In this document: in pieces, positions 17,249 through 28,546 of the stretch
How positions within the stretch are numbered: the first letter of the stretch is position 1
Layout of the letters: every line of letters starts with the position of its first letter
NCBI RefSeq assembly: GCF_000346485.2
Contig: NZ_KQ976354.1
Span: 6,378,872-6,442,871, forward strand
From: Scytonema hofmannii PCC 7110
Lineage (GTDB): Bacteria > Cyanobacteriota > Cyanobacteriia > Cyanobacteriales > Nostocaceae
DNA: 64,000 nucleotides
Reading direction: 5' to 3'
Position numbers and translations under genes: made by a program
Notes under the pieces: generated by a model
Databases searched by the model: none
The model's input: the letters and a program-made list of their open reading frames with translations, nothing else
Told to the model about the DNA's origin: nothing

Positions 17249-19144
17249 CTAACCAATACACCAAACTTGCTTCCATTCTTTCTGATTTTTCTGATTCTTC
17301 AAAGAAGAAAGCCAGTTGATAAACGCTTCCGCTTCAGCACATCCTTTTGGGAAAATAGTCACAAGTTCTAAGTATTTACCATCTTTCAAAGGATACATTC
17401 GATGCCAAAGTCTACCTATCCGTGTTGGATCGTTTGACTTCCTGTCGTCTTTGACACAACCAGTTAAACAGGTGCGATAAATAGAAGGCGGAGAAGTTTG
17501 GCTATTTGGTTTCGGTGCTTTCTGCAATGCCAAAGGTATACTTTGGTTTTGTGTTGGTTGATTATAATTACCCCTTCGTTGGTTTTGAGGTTGCTGATTT
17601 CTCGATTGTTGAGGAGAATGCAATAAAGGAATTATCTTAGAATCTGCTGCATTCTCAGCAATTCTTCCCCACACTTGTACGTTATGACGATGCCATTTTT
17701 CACGCCATTCTGCTTCCTGTGTTGTTGGATTTTGCTTTTTAACAAGTCGGGGTATTGGTTTTTTAAGTTGCGAATTTTGAGTGTTATTCTGATTCGGTGT
17801 AGGTGAGGAAGTTGATGATTCTTGATTGGATGTATGTTCTGTGACTTCAAAATCTCTTTTTTGCATCCATTCTTTAGCTACATTCAGCGTTTCTTCAATC
17901 AATTTTGTTGCATCATCTAAACTCTTCACTGGATTATTATCCTCTTCCACCCAAGACCAATGACAGCCAATTAAATGCTTTGTGTATCTTGGGTGAAATA
18001 TGCGATGGTCAGCACGTCGCCAAGACTTACCAAATCCACCCACCAACATGCCAAACTGAGTTAATTTTTCTACTAAATTTTCTAAACAAGGACGGTGTTC
18101 GGTATTATCAAGTTTACCTGATAGTTGCCAAATTAAATCACCTGTCACGTCGTAAGCTTCATTTCCATCAGCAGAAAGCCATTCTGGACTCTCTGGATGA
18201 AACTTCATTCCCAACAACCCTACTTTTTCCTTACCAGAACGGATTCCTCCAAATAATTCATCGACAATATCTTCTGCTAAAGTTGGATTCAGACCGCTAA
18301 ATAGTCGCAATGCATGACCTCGCAAGGCTGCTCTAAAAATATTTGTTCGAAATTCTGCTTTATTATTGAGAAGTTTTGATGCTCCACCCACTCCATGCAA
18401 CTTGACTTGGTAGAGCACATTACCTGTAGTCTCGTTTGCGAGTCCATAACCCGTGCTGACCCTACATCCTATCCCAGAACCCAAAGCTCTTTCCCAAATC
18501 TCCCAAATTTCATTCCAGTTTGTTTCGGGTAATAGACTAGAAATACCGAATTTGAGAGTTGGTTGATACAAAGAAATTAAAGTAAAAGCGCTTTCACCTT
18601 CTGGTTTTTTAGTGGTGTCTGTCACTTTCATCTGCCATTTCCATTGAGGATGTACAATATCTACTAATTGCTTTGTCCAGTCATTTATGGGATATCCACC
18701 ATGAAAACGCAGTAAACTAGGTCGATCGCTATTTTTAGTAAGTCCGTAGCGCTGCTTTTGTTCCTCCGTACAAGCTTGACAAAAAGCTCCCTTCATGCTG
18801 CTACCGGGATAAAATGGCAAACCAAAGACACCAATGACCGGACGAATAACGTCATCATCTTGACCGCCGTTAGTGACAAATCGCCAAGATATTGTATATT
18901 CTTCAGCTTGAAAATGAGTGCCATCTTTAGGATAATTCTTAAATGAGAAACTCAAGGGATTTTCTGTTTCTGATTGAGATTCTAACCACTGATTTACCCA
19001 ACGCACGGAATATTGGTCTACTCGATCGACCTGTTCTTGTTGAGCAATTTCGTGGAGGTGTTGGCTTTTGTAAATTCGATGCAGTTGACAGCGACCTTCT
19101 ACTTGCGATCGAAACATAAGAGGAACATCATTTTTATCGGGCAT
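17249..19144 (-). CDS. cmr6: Type III-B RAMP protein, Cmr6-like with long C-terminal extension
   Basis: 631 aa, about twice a normal Cmr6. RAMP signatures: GLPFYPGSSMKGAFCQACTEEQ (about 117-138) and the glycine-rich GSGIGCRVSTGYG (about 231-243). A Ser/Pro/Asn/Gln-rich linker (about 430-540) leads to a C-terminal domain with RIGRLWHRMYPL and LVTIFPKGCAEAEAFINWLSSL. It closes the Cmr operon, where Cmr6 binds near the 3' end of the crRNA. The gene symbol is a best guess: cyanobacterial III-B operons also carry large RAMP proteins filed under separate family names. No separate cmr1 is visible, so this protein may cover extra subunit functions. Confidence 0.75.
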   Translation of the reverse strand: MPDKNDVPLMFRSQVEGRCQLHRIYKSQHLHEIAQQEQVDRVDQYSVRWVNQWLESQSETENPLSFSFKNYPKDGTHFQAEEYTISWRFVTNGGQDDDVIRPVIGVFGLPFYPGSSMKGAFCQACTEEQKQRYGLTKNSDRPSLLRFHGGYPINDWTKQLVDIVHPQWKWQMKVTDTTKKPEGESAFTLISLYQPTLKFGISSLLPETNWNEIWEIWERALGSGIGCRVSTGYGLANETTGNVLYQVKLHGVGGASKLLNNKAEFRTNIFRAALRGHALRLFSGLNPTLAEDIVDELFGGIRSGKEKVGLLGMKFHPESPEWLSADGNEAYDVTGDLIWQLSGKLDNTEHRPCLENLVEKLTQFGMLVGGFGKSWRRADHRIFHPRYTKHLIGCHWSWVEEDNNPVKSLDDATKLIEETLNVAKEWMQKRDFEVTEHTSNQESSTSSPTPNQNNTQNSQLKKPIPRLVKKQNPTTQEAEWREKWHRHNVQVWGRIAENAADSKIIPLLHSPQQSRNQQPQNQRRGNYNQPTQNQSIPLALQKAPKPNSQTSPPSIYRTCLTGCVKDDRKSNDPTRIGRLWHRMYPLKDGKYLELVTIFPKGCAEAEAFINWLSSLKNQKNQKEWKQVWCIG

Positions 19145-19182
19145 AATTTTATCTGTTCTGATTTTTTAGATGTAGGTAGGGA

Positions 19183-19584
19183 TTATTTGGCATCGTTTTT
19201 ATATCGTTGCGTCCACCACACCATGCAATCGCAAAGTTGAGTTAAAACCGCTAGTGCGATTTGCTGGTCTTCACGCGGTAACTTCCATAATTCATCTGCC
19301 ATTGCTGCAACGTTATTATGTTTAGGTAACTTCACCTCTGCTTTTTCCAAAGTTTCGACTAAAACATCCCAAGTCGCTTTCCAATATTTAGCTAAAGCTG
19401 GTGAGTCTTCGTGGCGTTTTGCTTCACCCCAAAACCGTTCCAACCCATAGGCGACTGTTGCACGCATTTTGTAGGCTTCTTTGAAAGCTTGTTTGCTAGG
19501 TTCCCTAATGTTCTTATCTCCATTAAGAGCATCTTTAACGAGTTTTCTCGCTTTTTCATCTAGAGCATAAGCTTGCCAAGGCAT
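19183..19584 (-). CDS. cmr5: Cmr5 small subunit (Cas11-type)
   Basis: 133 aa, all-helical. ALDEKARKLVKDAL and YKMRATVAYGLERFWGEAKRHED near the start, LAVLTQLCDCMVWWTQRYK near the end: the usual pattern of Cmr5. It fills the minor filament of the type III-B complex alongside Cmr4. It begins 6 bp after the cmr4 stop codon and ends 38 bp before the cmr6-like gene, so the three are co-transcribed. Confidence 0.88.
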   Translation of the reverse strand: MPWQAYALDEKARKLVKDALNGDKNIREPSKQAFKEAYKMRATVAYGLERFWGEAKRHEDSPALAKYWKATWDVLVETLEKAEVKLPKHNNVAAMADELWKLPREDQQIALAVLTQLCDCMVWWTQRYKNDAK

Positions 19585-19590
19585 AATTTT

Positions 19591-20442
19591 TTACTCCCTG
19601 AATGTTAGTGTAACGTAACAACGACCAAACCCTATTGATTCCAAACCACCAAAGTAAAGTTCTTGAGATGTTCGATCGCCAAATGGTTTCCAACCTGTTT
19701 CCTTAAGAGCAATAGGAAATATCAAAATACTTCCTTCAGGTAAAGCTTCAACCCCAAAGAAGTTTTCAACTTTCTTGACATCATCCTCTAACTTAGTACG
19801 AGTTTGACGGTATAGTGCCATGTCATGGATAATACCGATTTCGCTGTCATCTACCACAACTAAATGACTGAGTTCATGCCCATCGGGAACCCATTCCGAT
19901 AAACTGGGAGTTGGGGTTAAGTCATCCAAAAAGCCTAAATTGAAGAAAAGAAATTTGCGATCGCTTCTGAGTTTTGCATTTCCCGCTTTGGGTAGTGGTG
20001 CAAGTTTTGTTTCGCCTCGGTCATCTGTAACAGTTGGTTTTCCGGTAATTTGTTGATAGCGCTTGAGCAACCAAGGACAAGTCACCCAAACAATGGGTTG
20101 ACCGGGACAGAATACAGGAAGCCATACTAAAGAAGCATATTCAAATTTAACTAAAGCCTCGGTTGTTCCACTATCTTCTCCACTTGTAACAGTTCTATCT
20201 GTAACTGCTTCATGTCCGTACCATTTTCTTTCCTTCTCCTTTTTCTTTTCTGTATTGTTATCCTTTTCCTGCGATCGCATATCGGCGCGAAACCTACCTC
20301 GAATCGAACTCCCTGGGATGATTCCCGTCTGAGTAAACTGGTCGCGGAAAATCAAGTTTAAGTTACCTGTTTCTTCTCCCGCACTTGCTCCGATATGCAA
20401 AGGTGCTAGGGTTTCAATAATGCCATAAGCCTTGTGGTACAT
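19591..20442 (-). CDS. cmr4: Cmr4 backbone subunit (Cas7-type)
   Basis: 283 aa. IIETLAPLHIGASAGEETGNLNLIFRD followed by GIIPGSSIRGRFRADMR is the Cmr4 start with its RAMP glycine loop. It ends with GGLESIGFGRCYVTL, the second G-rich region. Cmr4 polymerises along the crRNA and cleaves target RNA at 6-nt intervals; the catalytic Asp is plausibly in the IFRD motif. A Lys/Glu-rich insert (about 57-72) is present. A decayed duplicate of its first third lies at 25636-25889. Confidence 0.93.
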   Translation of the reverse strand: MYHKAYGIIETLAPLHIGASAGEETGNLNLIFRDQFTQTGIIPGSSIRGRFRADMRSQEKDNNTEKKKEKERKWYGHEAVTDRTVTSGEDSGTTEALVKFEYASLVWLPVFCPGQPIVWVTCPWLLKRYQQITGKPTVTDDRGETKLAPLPKAGNAKLRSDRKFLFFNLGFLDDLTPTPSLSEWVPDGHELSHLVVVDDSEIGIIHDMALYRQTRTKLEDDVKKVENFFGVEALPEGSILIFPIALKETGWKPFGDRTSQELYFGGLESIGFGRCYVTLTFRE

Positions 20443-23499
<3,057 letters not shown>

Positions 23500-23717
23500 A
23501 TGCAATGAAAAAGAGATCCCTTTTCCTTACTGAATTTTTTAGGACGGTAAAATTTATGATACTGACTTATAGAGTATGCAAATCTTCTTTGCATCTCAAA
23601 GCACCCCATAGCAAGCATCAACTTAAAAAGTAAGATAGAGAACCATCCTTACAGTAGTTCTTTAAATTACATAAAGATGCTATCTAAAGAATTTTTTCAG
23701 CTTTAACGATGAAGCCC
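23500..23717. other. Spacer upstream of the Cmr operon
   Basis: 218 bp between cas10 and the ring-nuclease gene, both on the minus strand. The Cmr promoter should lie here; I see AT-rich sequence but no confident -35/-10 pair and no terminator. Confidence 0.4.
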
Positions 23718-24704
23718 TTAACATTTCGTCAAATGTATCAGCACTTCAGCGAGTGCTTTTACCATTGGACGGGTTGATAAATCTTGTCCTCGTTCTAAGC
23801 GATGTACGCTACCTGTGAGTAAAGGTGCTGTTTCTAGCAAGTTGTTGGTGTTGAGCTTCCATTCTTCGGTGAGAAACACTTCATCCTGAGTCGCGTCTAA
23901 AATACTGTGAATCTTTGCAACGATTTTGAGATTCGATTTTTGACAAAATTCTTCCCACTCTGCAAACTTGCTAGTATCGTTTGCAAGAATAACTGCATGG
24001 GTTGCTGGTTCCACAATTGTCTCGTTTTCTGTGGTGATTCTCCCGCCAATATCAACAATATTAATTAATTGGTTAGCACTCCTGACCCATTGTGCAGCCT
24101 GTTTTGCAAATTCTGGGGTAAGTTCAGATTTCAGGCGAGGTTTGCTATCGTTGGCTAATCCCTGATTCTGTTGGTAAGTTTTGTGATACCAAGAGCCTTC
24201 CCCATCGGGACAAGCGGTGATTACATAGGGATAAGGTGCGTTCAAAGTCCCTAAAATCGCCTGTTTTAAACCTTCCCGCAAACAGGATTTTCCAGAATGT
24301 GGGGGACCGCACAAGACGACTTTGAGAATATTGCGCTCTTGTTGCTTTTCTTCTGTTGCAATCACATCGCCGACTTTGTGGGATATTCCATGAGCAACCG
24401 TAACTATGTAGTTTTTATATCTCATTGAGCCAGTGGATGTACTAATTTTATTACCCAATTTGGGGTCAAGAACGGCGACGACTTCGTACAAATGAGCAAG
24501 TTTATGGGAAATTACATAACCTACCGCAACAGATTGCGCCCCGTCAATGAGAAGCCGATGTCCTCCAGCAATTTCTCCAGAATCAATCATTTGGTTTAAT
24601 AATTCTAGGGTATCTTTGACAATGCGATCGCCCTGGGCTGGTAAAGTGCGATTAAACCCGACTCGCAATACCTCGCCTTCTAGTTGAATTTGATAGCTAT
24701 ACAT
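23718..24704 (-). CDS. crn3: Csx3/Crn3 ring-nuclease domain fused to P-loop ATPase
   Basis: 328 aa from ATG 24704; the frame extends further upstream but only through dispersed-repeat sequence. Residues about 1-110 resemble Csx3 (YQIQLEGEVLRVGFNRTLP, HRLLIDGAQSVAVGYVISHKLAHLYEVVAVLDPKLG). A P-loop domain follows (VVLCGPPHSGKSCLREGL), with IVDIGG as a Walker-B-like strand. Csx3/Crn3 proteins degrade cyclic tetra-adenylate made by Cas10; a Csx3-AAA fusion is known from cyanobacteria. Here it would shut down the signal of the Cmr complex encoded next to it. A palindrome lies 41 bp upstream. Confidence 0.8.
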   Translation of the reverse strand: MYSYQIQLEGEVLRVGFNRTLPAQGDRIVKDTLELLNQMIDSGEIAGGHRLLIDGAQSVAVGYVISHKLAHLYEVVAVLDPKLGNKISTSTGSMRYKNYIVTVAHGISHKVGDVIATEEKQQERNILKVVLCGPPHSGKSCLREGLKQAILGTLNAPYPYVITACPDGEGSWYHKTYQQNQGLANDSKPRLKSELTPEFAKQAAQWVRSANQLINIVDIGGRITTENETIVEPATHAVILANDTSKFAEWEEFCQKSNLKIVAKIHSILDATQDEVFLTEEWKLNTNNLLETAPLLTGSVHRLERGQDLSTRPMVKALAEVLIHLTKC

Positions 24705-24744
24705 ATCCGTGTTTTTTTGCAACAGCTTTACTATCGCATGGAGA

Positions 24745-24762
24745 TGGAATACGCATTTTCCA
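24745..24762. promoter_or_regulatory. Palindrome TGGAATACGCATTTTCCA upstream of crn3
   Basis: Third member of the TGGAAATA...TTTTCCA group, preceded by TATCGCATGG as at 16382. 41 bp upstream of the ring-nuclease start codon. Confidence 0.3.
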
Positions 24763-24935
24763 CTAATGTAGGACGGGTGAGGACGCCTATCGAATGGCAC
24801 GCTCGAAGTGCGACGCATTAGAACGAGTTGTCAAGCAATTAGAAGCTTTTTCGGATATCTCCGGATAAATGCTGAGAGTTTAAGTAATATCTTATAGTCT
24901 CAGCCCAAATAGTACTGCTGTCACATCAAAAGGCT

Positions 24936-25643
24936 ATGCGAAACAACTTTGCTCAAACAGCCAAAATATTTTTTAACCCTGAAACTCTCATTCCTTTCTT
25001 TATCGGCAGTATTTTTCTATCCGTTTTGGGTAATGCTATCACCCAAATATTGGGGAATTTATTTGGCAATACCACGACAGCTGCCTTGGGGATTATTCTA
25101 GGATCTATATTGGTTCTAATCTTCTCAGTGTGGTTGGTAACGAAATCATTAACCAAAGTGCGATCGCCCCAAATCGATTTAGGCAAGTTACCTCCCATAA
25201 AACATAAAGGACTTATGTTGTTAGTTAGCCGAGAAGAACCTTGTCGAAAAGCAATAGAATATCATCTCCCAGAATTAGAAGGTTGTTGGTTTATTTGTTC
25301 TTCTCAAACTCTTGATTTAGCAAAAAAGTTAACACAGGATTTTCCCAAGCTCAAGGTTCCAGAACCAATAGTTATCAACGATATTTACGATCCTCTAGAG
25401 TTTTATCAAGAAGTCAGAAAAATCTACAAATATCTACCCCAGGGATGGATAGTAGAGGATGTAATCGCAGATTTTACAGGAATGACTGCCCAGGCTAGTG
25501 TAGGAATGGTAATTGCTTCTTTGTTTGAAAAAAGTTCATTACAATACACGCCAGCCGAGTTAAAAGATAGAAAGCCCACAGGATGTTCTCTAAACCCGAT
25601 TGAAATTACTTTTAAGGAACAGTTCCGCAAACAAACTAATTAG
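24936..25643 (+). CDS. Membrane CARF-domain protein, candidate cOA-activated effector (Cam1-like)
   Basis: 235 aa. Two N-terminal hydrophobic helices (about 16-40 and 47-68) precede a soluble domain: KGLMLLVSREEPCRKAIEYHLPELEGCWFICS, then DVIADFTGMTAQASVGMVIASLF. The latter matches the D-x-TGGT-x-x-M-x-x-G helix motif of CARF domains, which bind cyclic oligoadenylates. Membrane helix plus CARF is the layout of Cam1, reported to depolarise the membrane during type III immunity. It is divergent from crn3 and next to the HD-less Cas10, so a signalling effector is the best reading. Family membership is from pattern only. Confidence 0.65.
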   Translation: MRNNFAQTAKIFFNPETLIPFFIGSIFLSVLGNAITQILGNLFGNTTTAALGIILGSILVLIFSVWLVTKSLTKVRSPQIDLGKLPPIKHKGLMLLVSREEPCRKAIEYHLPELEGCWFICSSQTLDLAKKLTQDFPKLKVPEPIVINDIYDPLEFYQEVRKIYKYLPQGWIVEDVIADFTGMTAQASVGMVIASLFEKSSLQYTPAELKDRKPTGCSLNPIEITFKEQFRKQTN

Positions 25644-25889
25644 TTAAATTCTTTCCCAAGTCCATTTTAATCTTTGAGAGGTTTAAGTTTTCTTCGTGCT
25701 TTCCTCTACCCAATTGAGTGACTTCATTACTAGGTGTTTCTTGAGTTTCTTCCTCATGCTTTTGTTTAGATTTATCATTAGTTTTTTCTTCTAGACGCAT
25801 ATCCGCACGAAATCGACCGCGAATAGAACTACCGGGAATAATCCCCGTCTGGGTAAACTAGTCGCGAAAAATCAGGTTTAAGTTACCTC
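25636..25889 (-). pseudogene. Decayed duplicate of cmr4 (N-terminal third)
   Basis: In one minus-strand frame it reads GNLNLIFRD, a stop (TAG), then FTQTGIIPGSSIRGRFRADMR and a Lys/Glu-rich tail to a stop at 25638-25636. This matches the intact cmr4 at about 20259-20374 nearly residue for residue. The upstream start region is missing; the sequence joins the 3' end of the next gene at about 25889. It shows that a second Cmr operon copy or a local duplication once existed here. Confidence 0.85.
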
Positions 25890-26204
25890 TAAACTTTTAT
25901 CTCGGTTTTTAAACTCATCTAACAACTTATAGAAATTATCAAAACCCTCTTTCTCATGATGGCAATACAGCATGATTATCTTCGCCCAAGAGTTAGAAGT
26001 CCGTAAATGATGCTTTCTTTCGACAAATTCATGAAAATGCTCACAAAAATCAGCATCCTCATCAGTCAGTTCAATACCTAATTCTCTTCTAGCAGTTTTA
26101 TAACCCACTAAAAAATCAAACAGGACAGTGACAGAAGCTTTACCAATATACATCCCAGGTCTAACTCTAATTTTTTCCAAAATTTTATATAGTCCACCAC
26201 TCAT
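25878..26204 (-). CDS. Putative immunity protein of a papain-fold polymorphic toxin
   Basis: 108 aa: LYKILEKIRVRPGMYIGKASVTVLFDFLVGYKTARRELGIEL, then FHEFVERKHHLRTSNSWAKIIMLYCHHEKEGFDNFYKLLDEF. Not a family I can name with certainty. It follows a toxin-like fragment (26241-26410) on the same strand, and it resembles the broken gene at 44323-44578, which follows another toxin-like fragment. The repeated pairing is the argument for an immunity role. Its last codons (SLEVT) run into the cmr4 remnant, so the native C-terminus may be lost. Confidence 0.55.
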   Translation of the reverse strand: MSGGLYKILEKIRVRPGMYIGKASVTVLFDFLVGYKTARRELGIELTDEDADFCEHFHEFVERKHHLRTSNSWAKIIMLYCHHEKEGFDNFYKLLDEFKNRDKSLEVT

Positions 26205-26240
26205 ATCAATTTTCTATCCAATAGTTTCAACTCTATCGCA

Positions 26241-26410
26241 CTACAAAAATTCTAAATATTTAATATCAAATTGTTCGCTTTGACAGTGGAAATCATTTAC
26301 CAAATCATCTTTTATCATTCCTGTTGTTGAGAGATGATCAAAGACTTTACCTCGCACTTCCACGCCGTAGTGTTTCCCATTAATTGTAACTGAATCATAA
26401 TTGGCAACCT
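26241..26410 (-). pseudogene. C-terminal fragment of a papain-fold-like polymorphic toxin
   Basis: Minus-strand frame reads SVTINGKHYGVEVRGKVFDH, then LSTTGMIKDDLVNDFHCQSEQ and a stop at 26243-26241. The HYGVEV-x-GKVFDN-x-x-x-x-GM pattern is that of papain-fold (Tox-PL-type) toxin tips of large exported proteins, from memory. The N-terminal part is missing because the cas2 remnant begins a few bases upstream. It sits 36 bp before the putative immunity gene. Confidence 0.55.
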
Positions 26411-26419
26411 GACAAACAG

Positions 26420-26551
26420 GTGAAAAAGTTAGTTAAGCCAGTGAAGGATAATGTCCAGTTTGATTGGATATCTCACGGAAGCGGTTTCGAGGGTGTGGAC
26501 TATTGGTGGGGAAGCACCCCAACCACCGCCAAAGTATTATGTTATCTATGT
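26420..26551 (+). pseudogene. Fragment of a second cas2 (3' third)
   Basis: Matches the last about 130 bp of the intact cas2 (12582-12713), including GTGAAAAAGTTAGTTAAGCC and CCCCAACCACCGCCAAAG. It has base changes, a 1-bp insertion (TCTCACGGAAG against TCTCAGGAAG) that breaks the frame, and a lost stop codon. The homology continues into the duplicated leader. Confidence 0.9.
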
Positions 26552-26767
26552 TTGAGGGTTCTTTGAGGGTCACTTTCAGATGTTCATCGACACCACTCGC
26601 TGAATTGCTGAAACCCTATATTTTTCGTTGAGTGGTGTCGATTGCTTACTAGACAAAGGTTTGAGCTATGTGTTTTGCTAAATTTTTGGGAGGATATACT
26701 ATAATTCCATCAGTGGTGTCGATTTGGGGGCTGGAACCTTTACTGGGTAAGGTCTCCTAGACGAACT
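26552..26767 (+). promoter_or_regulatory. Duplicated CRISPR leader of the mini-array
   Basis: About 95% identical by eye to the array 1 leader. It keeps all three copies of the GTGGTGTCGAT core (inverted near 26590, direct near 26633 and 26715) and the TATAAT box. The promoter therefore looks functional even though the array is nearly empty. Confidence 0.85.
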
Positions 26768-26883
26768 CCCCACCGATTGGGTCAATTCGGATTAGTTGGA
26801 AACTCTTAGCTGTACATTCTTGTTGCGGCAAGCCGTGCAAGCTCAACCCCACCGATTGGGTCAATTCGGATTAGTTGGAAACG
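26768..26883 (+). CRISPR. Mini CRISPR array: 2 repeats, 1 spacer, array-1 repeat type
   Basis: Repeats at 26768-26803 and 26848-26883, identical to array 1; spacer 26804-26847 (44 bp). After the second repeat, about 33 bp of possible spacer is cut by TGTTACTTTACC, a transposon end, at 26917. So the array was probably longer and was truncated by that insertion. Confidence 0.95.
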
Positions 26884-26916
26884 ATATTCTACTACTTCTT
26901 CACGAGCTTTTTGCTC

Positions 26917-27702
26917 TGTTACTTTACCTATAAATTTGCACAGGGTAGAAGGATAAATTTGCACAACTATGTTACTTAAAGGATAAAGTGGCCGTTCTTA
27001 AAGCATAAAGTGGCCGCAGCTGTTGCTTAAAACAAAAAGTGGCTGTGACTTAAAGGAATTTTTTGCCGCAGTGGCATGCTTTTACTTTAATTTGAGGGAG
27101 GCAACTTTATACTTTAACGAGTTTCCTCTAAGTCTGTAGAATGAAAAGGCTGCAACTCTTATGAAATTCATCATTCTAAGCCTATTTACTTGGGGAAGTG
27201 TTAAGAGACTTTCGGCAAACTTTTACCTTGGATTTGAACTCATGGCAAGATTACAGTTGAAACTGGAGTATAATGGTAGCGATCGCTATCTTATAAAGTA
27301 CCTTTGTTTAAACTAAAATTCTGCCAGTAGTTCAAATGCAAAGCAAAAACTTGCCGTTTATCCTTATACACTTAGAGAGCGTTAATATATTTGACCTAAC
27401 CAAATTGTAGGAGAATGGCTCTGTTTTTACCCTAGAGACTAACAAGCAACTATTTAAAGTATAAAGTTGCCGGACTTAAATTAAAGTAAAAGCATGCCAT
27501 TGCGGCAAAAAATTCCTTTAAGTCACAGTGGCAGTTTTAAAACCAAAAAGTGGCAGCAGTCAAAAACCTATAGTGTTCGTGTATTTGAGAGATTTTAATG
27601 CGATCGCTTGCAAATCATGTATAACGGGAAAATAAGCGTTCTAGCTCCCCTGGCTCTGCCACTTTATACTTTAAAAACTGCCACTTTATCTTTTAAGTAA
27701 CA
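26917..27702. mobile_element. Non-autonomous Tn7/Tni-like element with multi-site ends
   Basis: Outer end TGTTACTTTACCTATAAATT at 26917 with a repeated ATAAATTTGCAC unit. An inner element runs from TGTTACTTAAAGG (26970) to its inverted match ending at 27702. Both inner ends carry several about 20-bp units containing ATAAAGTGGC, plus a longer inverted block (27046-27120 against 27451-27530). This resembles transposase-binding-site arrays of TnsB/TniA elements. No tnsB/tnsC/tniQ or cas12k is present in the window. Its right end cuts a small gene (27703-27772). Confidence 0.6.
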
Positions 27703-27772
27703 CCTTGGGTTGATATTCAGCCAGTAAATTGGCATAAATTTCTGGATTAATAGTAAGGGTCGGTTTGCTCAT
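27703..27772 (-). pseudogene. N-terminal remnant of a small antitoxin-like gene
   Basis: Starts at ATG 27772 and reads MSKPTLTINPEIYANLLAEY followed by QPK, then enters the transposon end at 27702. It resembles the start of cyanobacterial HigA-type antitoxin genes, from memory. The rest is not found on the other side of the element. Confidence 0.5.
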
Positions 27773-27775
27773 GCT

Positions 27776-28501
27776 TTATATAGGCTTTGTTGAAACGAAC
27801 GAATCTAAATGAGCAAGTGCTTCCCTAGCTATCTCCGTCACATAATAACTTTCATCATCCATTGCCTTTTCCCAAACCTCACGCAATCTAGGACGATTTA
27901 GTTCTTTGAGCGAATCTACTGTAGGAATTCTCACGTAAACGTCCTCATCTTGAAGTAATATTATTAATGCATCCACAGATGACTCAGTATCGTAGTGCTT
28001 CAGTTGCCTTGCAACTTCTTGTCTGGGTCGTCTCGAACGTTTTTCGCGGTACACTTCATCGACTAAACAATTAAGTATTTCAGAACTTCGATACTCAGCC
28101 AGCGCTAATAAAGCGTCTGCACGAACTTCTTCGGTGGAATCAACTCTTGCTACATTAATGAGGTATGGTACAGCACGGCGATCGCGAATTTCTCCTAAGT
28201 TACAAGCCGCAGTACCACGTACTTCAGGGTCTGCATCTGATAAAAAATGTTGGATAATATCTAGGGCATTACTTGGCTTAAGTGTACCTATTTTGTCCAA
28301 CGCATTCTCGCGTATCTCTGGATCTGAGTTTTTTAGCTTTTGCACAATAGCTGACAACTCTTCTGACATAAGGACAATTTCAACTACTCCCCATCTCAAA
28401 AATTCCTTATTTGAATTAACCGCAAAGACAACAAGGTCACCAATTGCTTCGTACAGTTTTGCAACGGCTGGGTCGTCTGGACGATCTGTCAGACTAGGCA
28501 C
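27776..28501 (-). CDS. HEAT-repeat protein
   Basis: 241 aa from a GTG at 28501; an ATG at 28369 (MSEELSAIVQKLKNSDPEIR) marks the first HEAT repeat and is an equally good start. At least five HEAT-like repeats follow (NSDPEIRENALDKIG, DADPEVRGTAACNLGEI, DSTEEVRADALLALAEY, DEDVYVRIPTVDSL, DDESYYVTEIAREALAHL). Such proteins act as scaffolds or as phycobilin lyase relatives. No lyase-specific motif is seen, so I call only the fold. Confidence 0.8.
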   Translation of the reverse strand: MPSLTDRPDDPAVAKLYEAIGDLVVFAVNSNKEFLRWGVVEIVLMSEELSAIVQKLKNSDPEIRENALDKIGTLKPSNALDIIQHFLSDADPEVRGTAACNLGEIRDRRAVPYLINVARVDSTEEVRADALLALAEYRSSEILNCLVDEVYREKRSRRPRQEVARQLKHYDTESSVDALIILLQDEDVYVRIPTVDSLKELNRPRLREVWEKAMDDESYYVTEIAREALAHLDSFVSTKPI

Positions 28502-28546
28502 CTCCTGCGAAAAAAGTTGGTTTTATTATATCTTACGTTGCTCGTT

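Noticed and set aside
24705..24818. 38 extra N-terminal residues for the Csx3/Crn3 protein
   Set aside because: This part is translated dispersed-repeat sequence with the palindrome at 24745; the conserved domain begins at ATG 24704.
26917..27702. Type V-K CAST (Cas12k transposon)
   Set aside because: The ends have TnsB-like repeated sites and lie next to a CRISPR mini-array, but no cas12k, tnsB, tnsC or tniQ gene is in the window, the repeat is of the III-B type, and the end sequence differs from the TGTACAGTGACA ends I remember for ShCAST.
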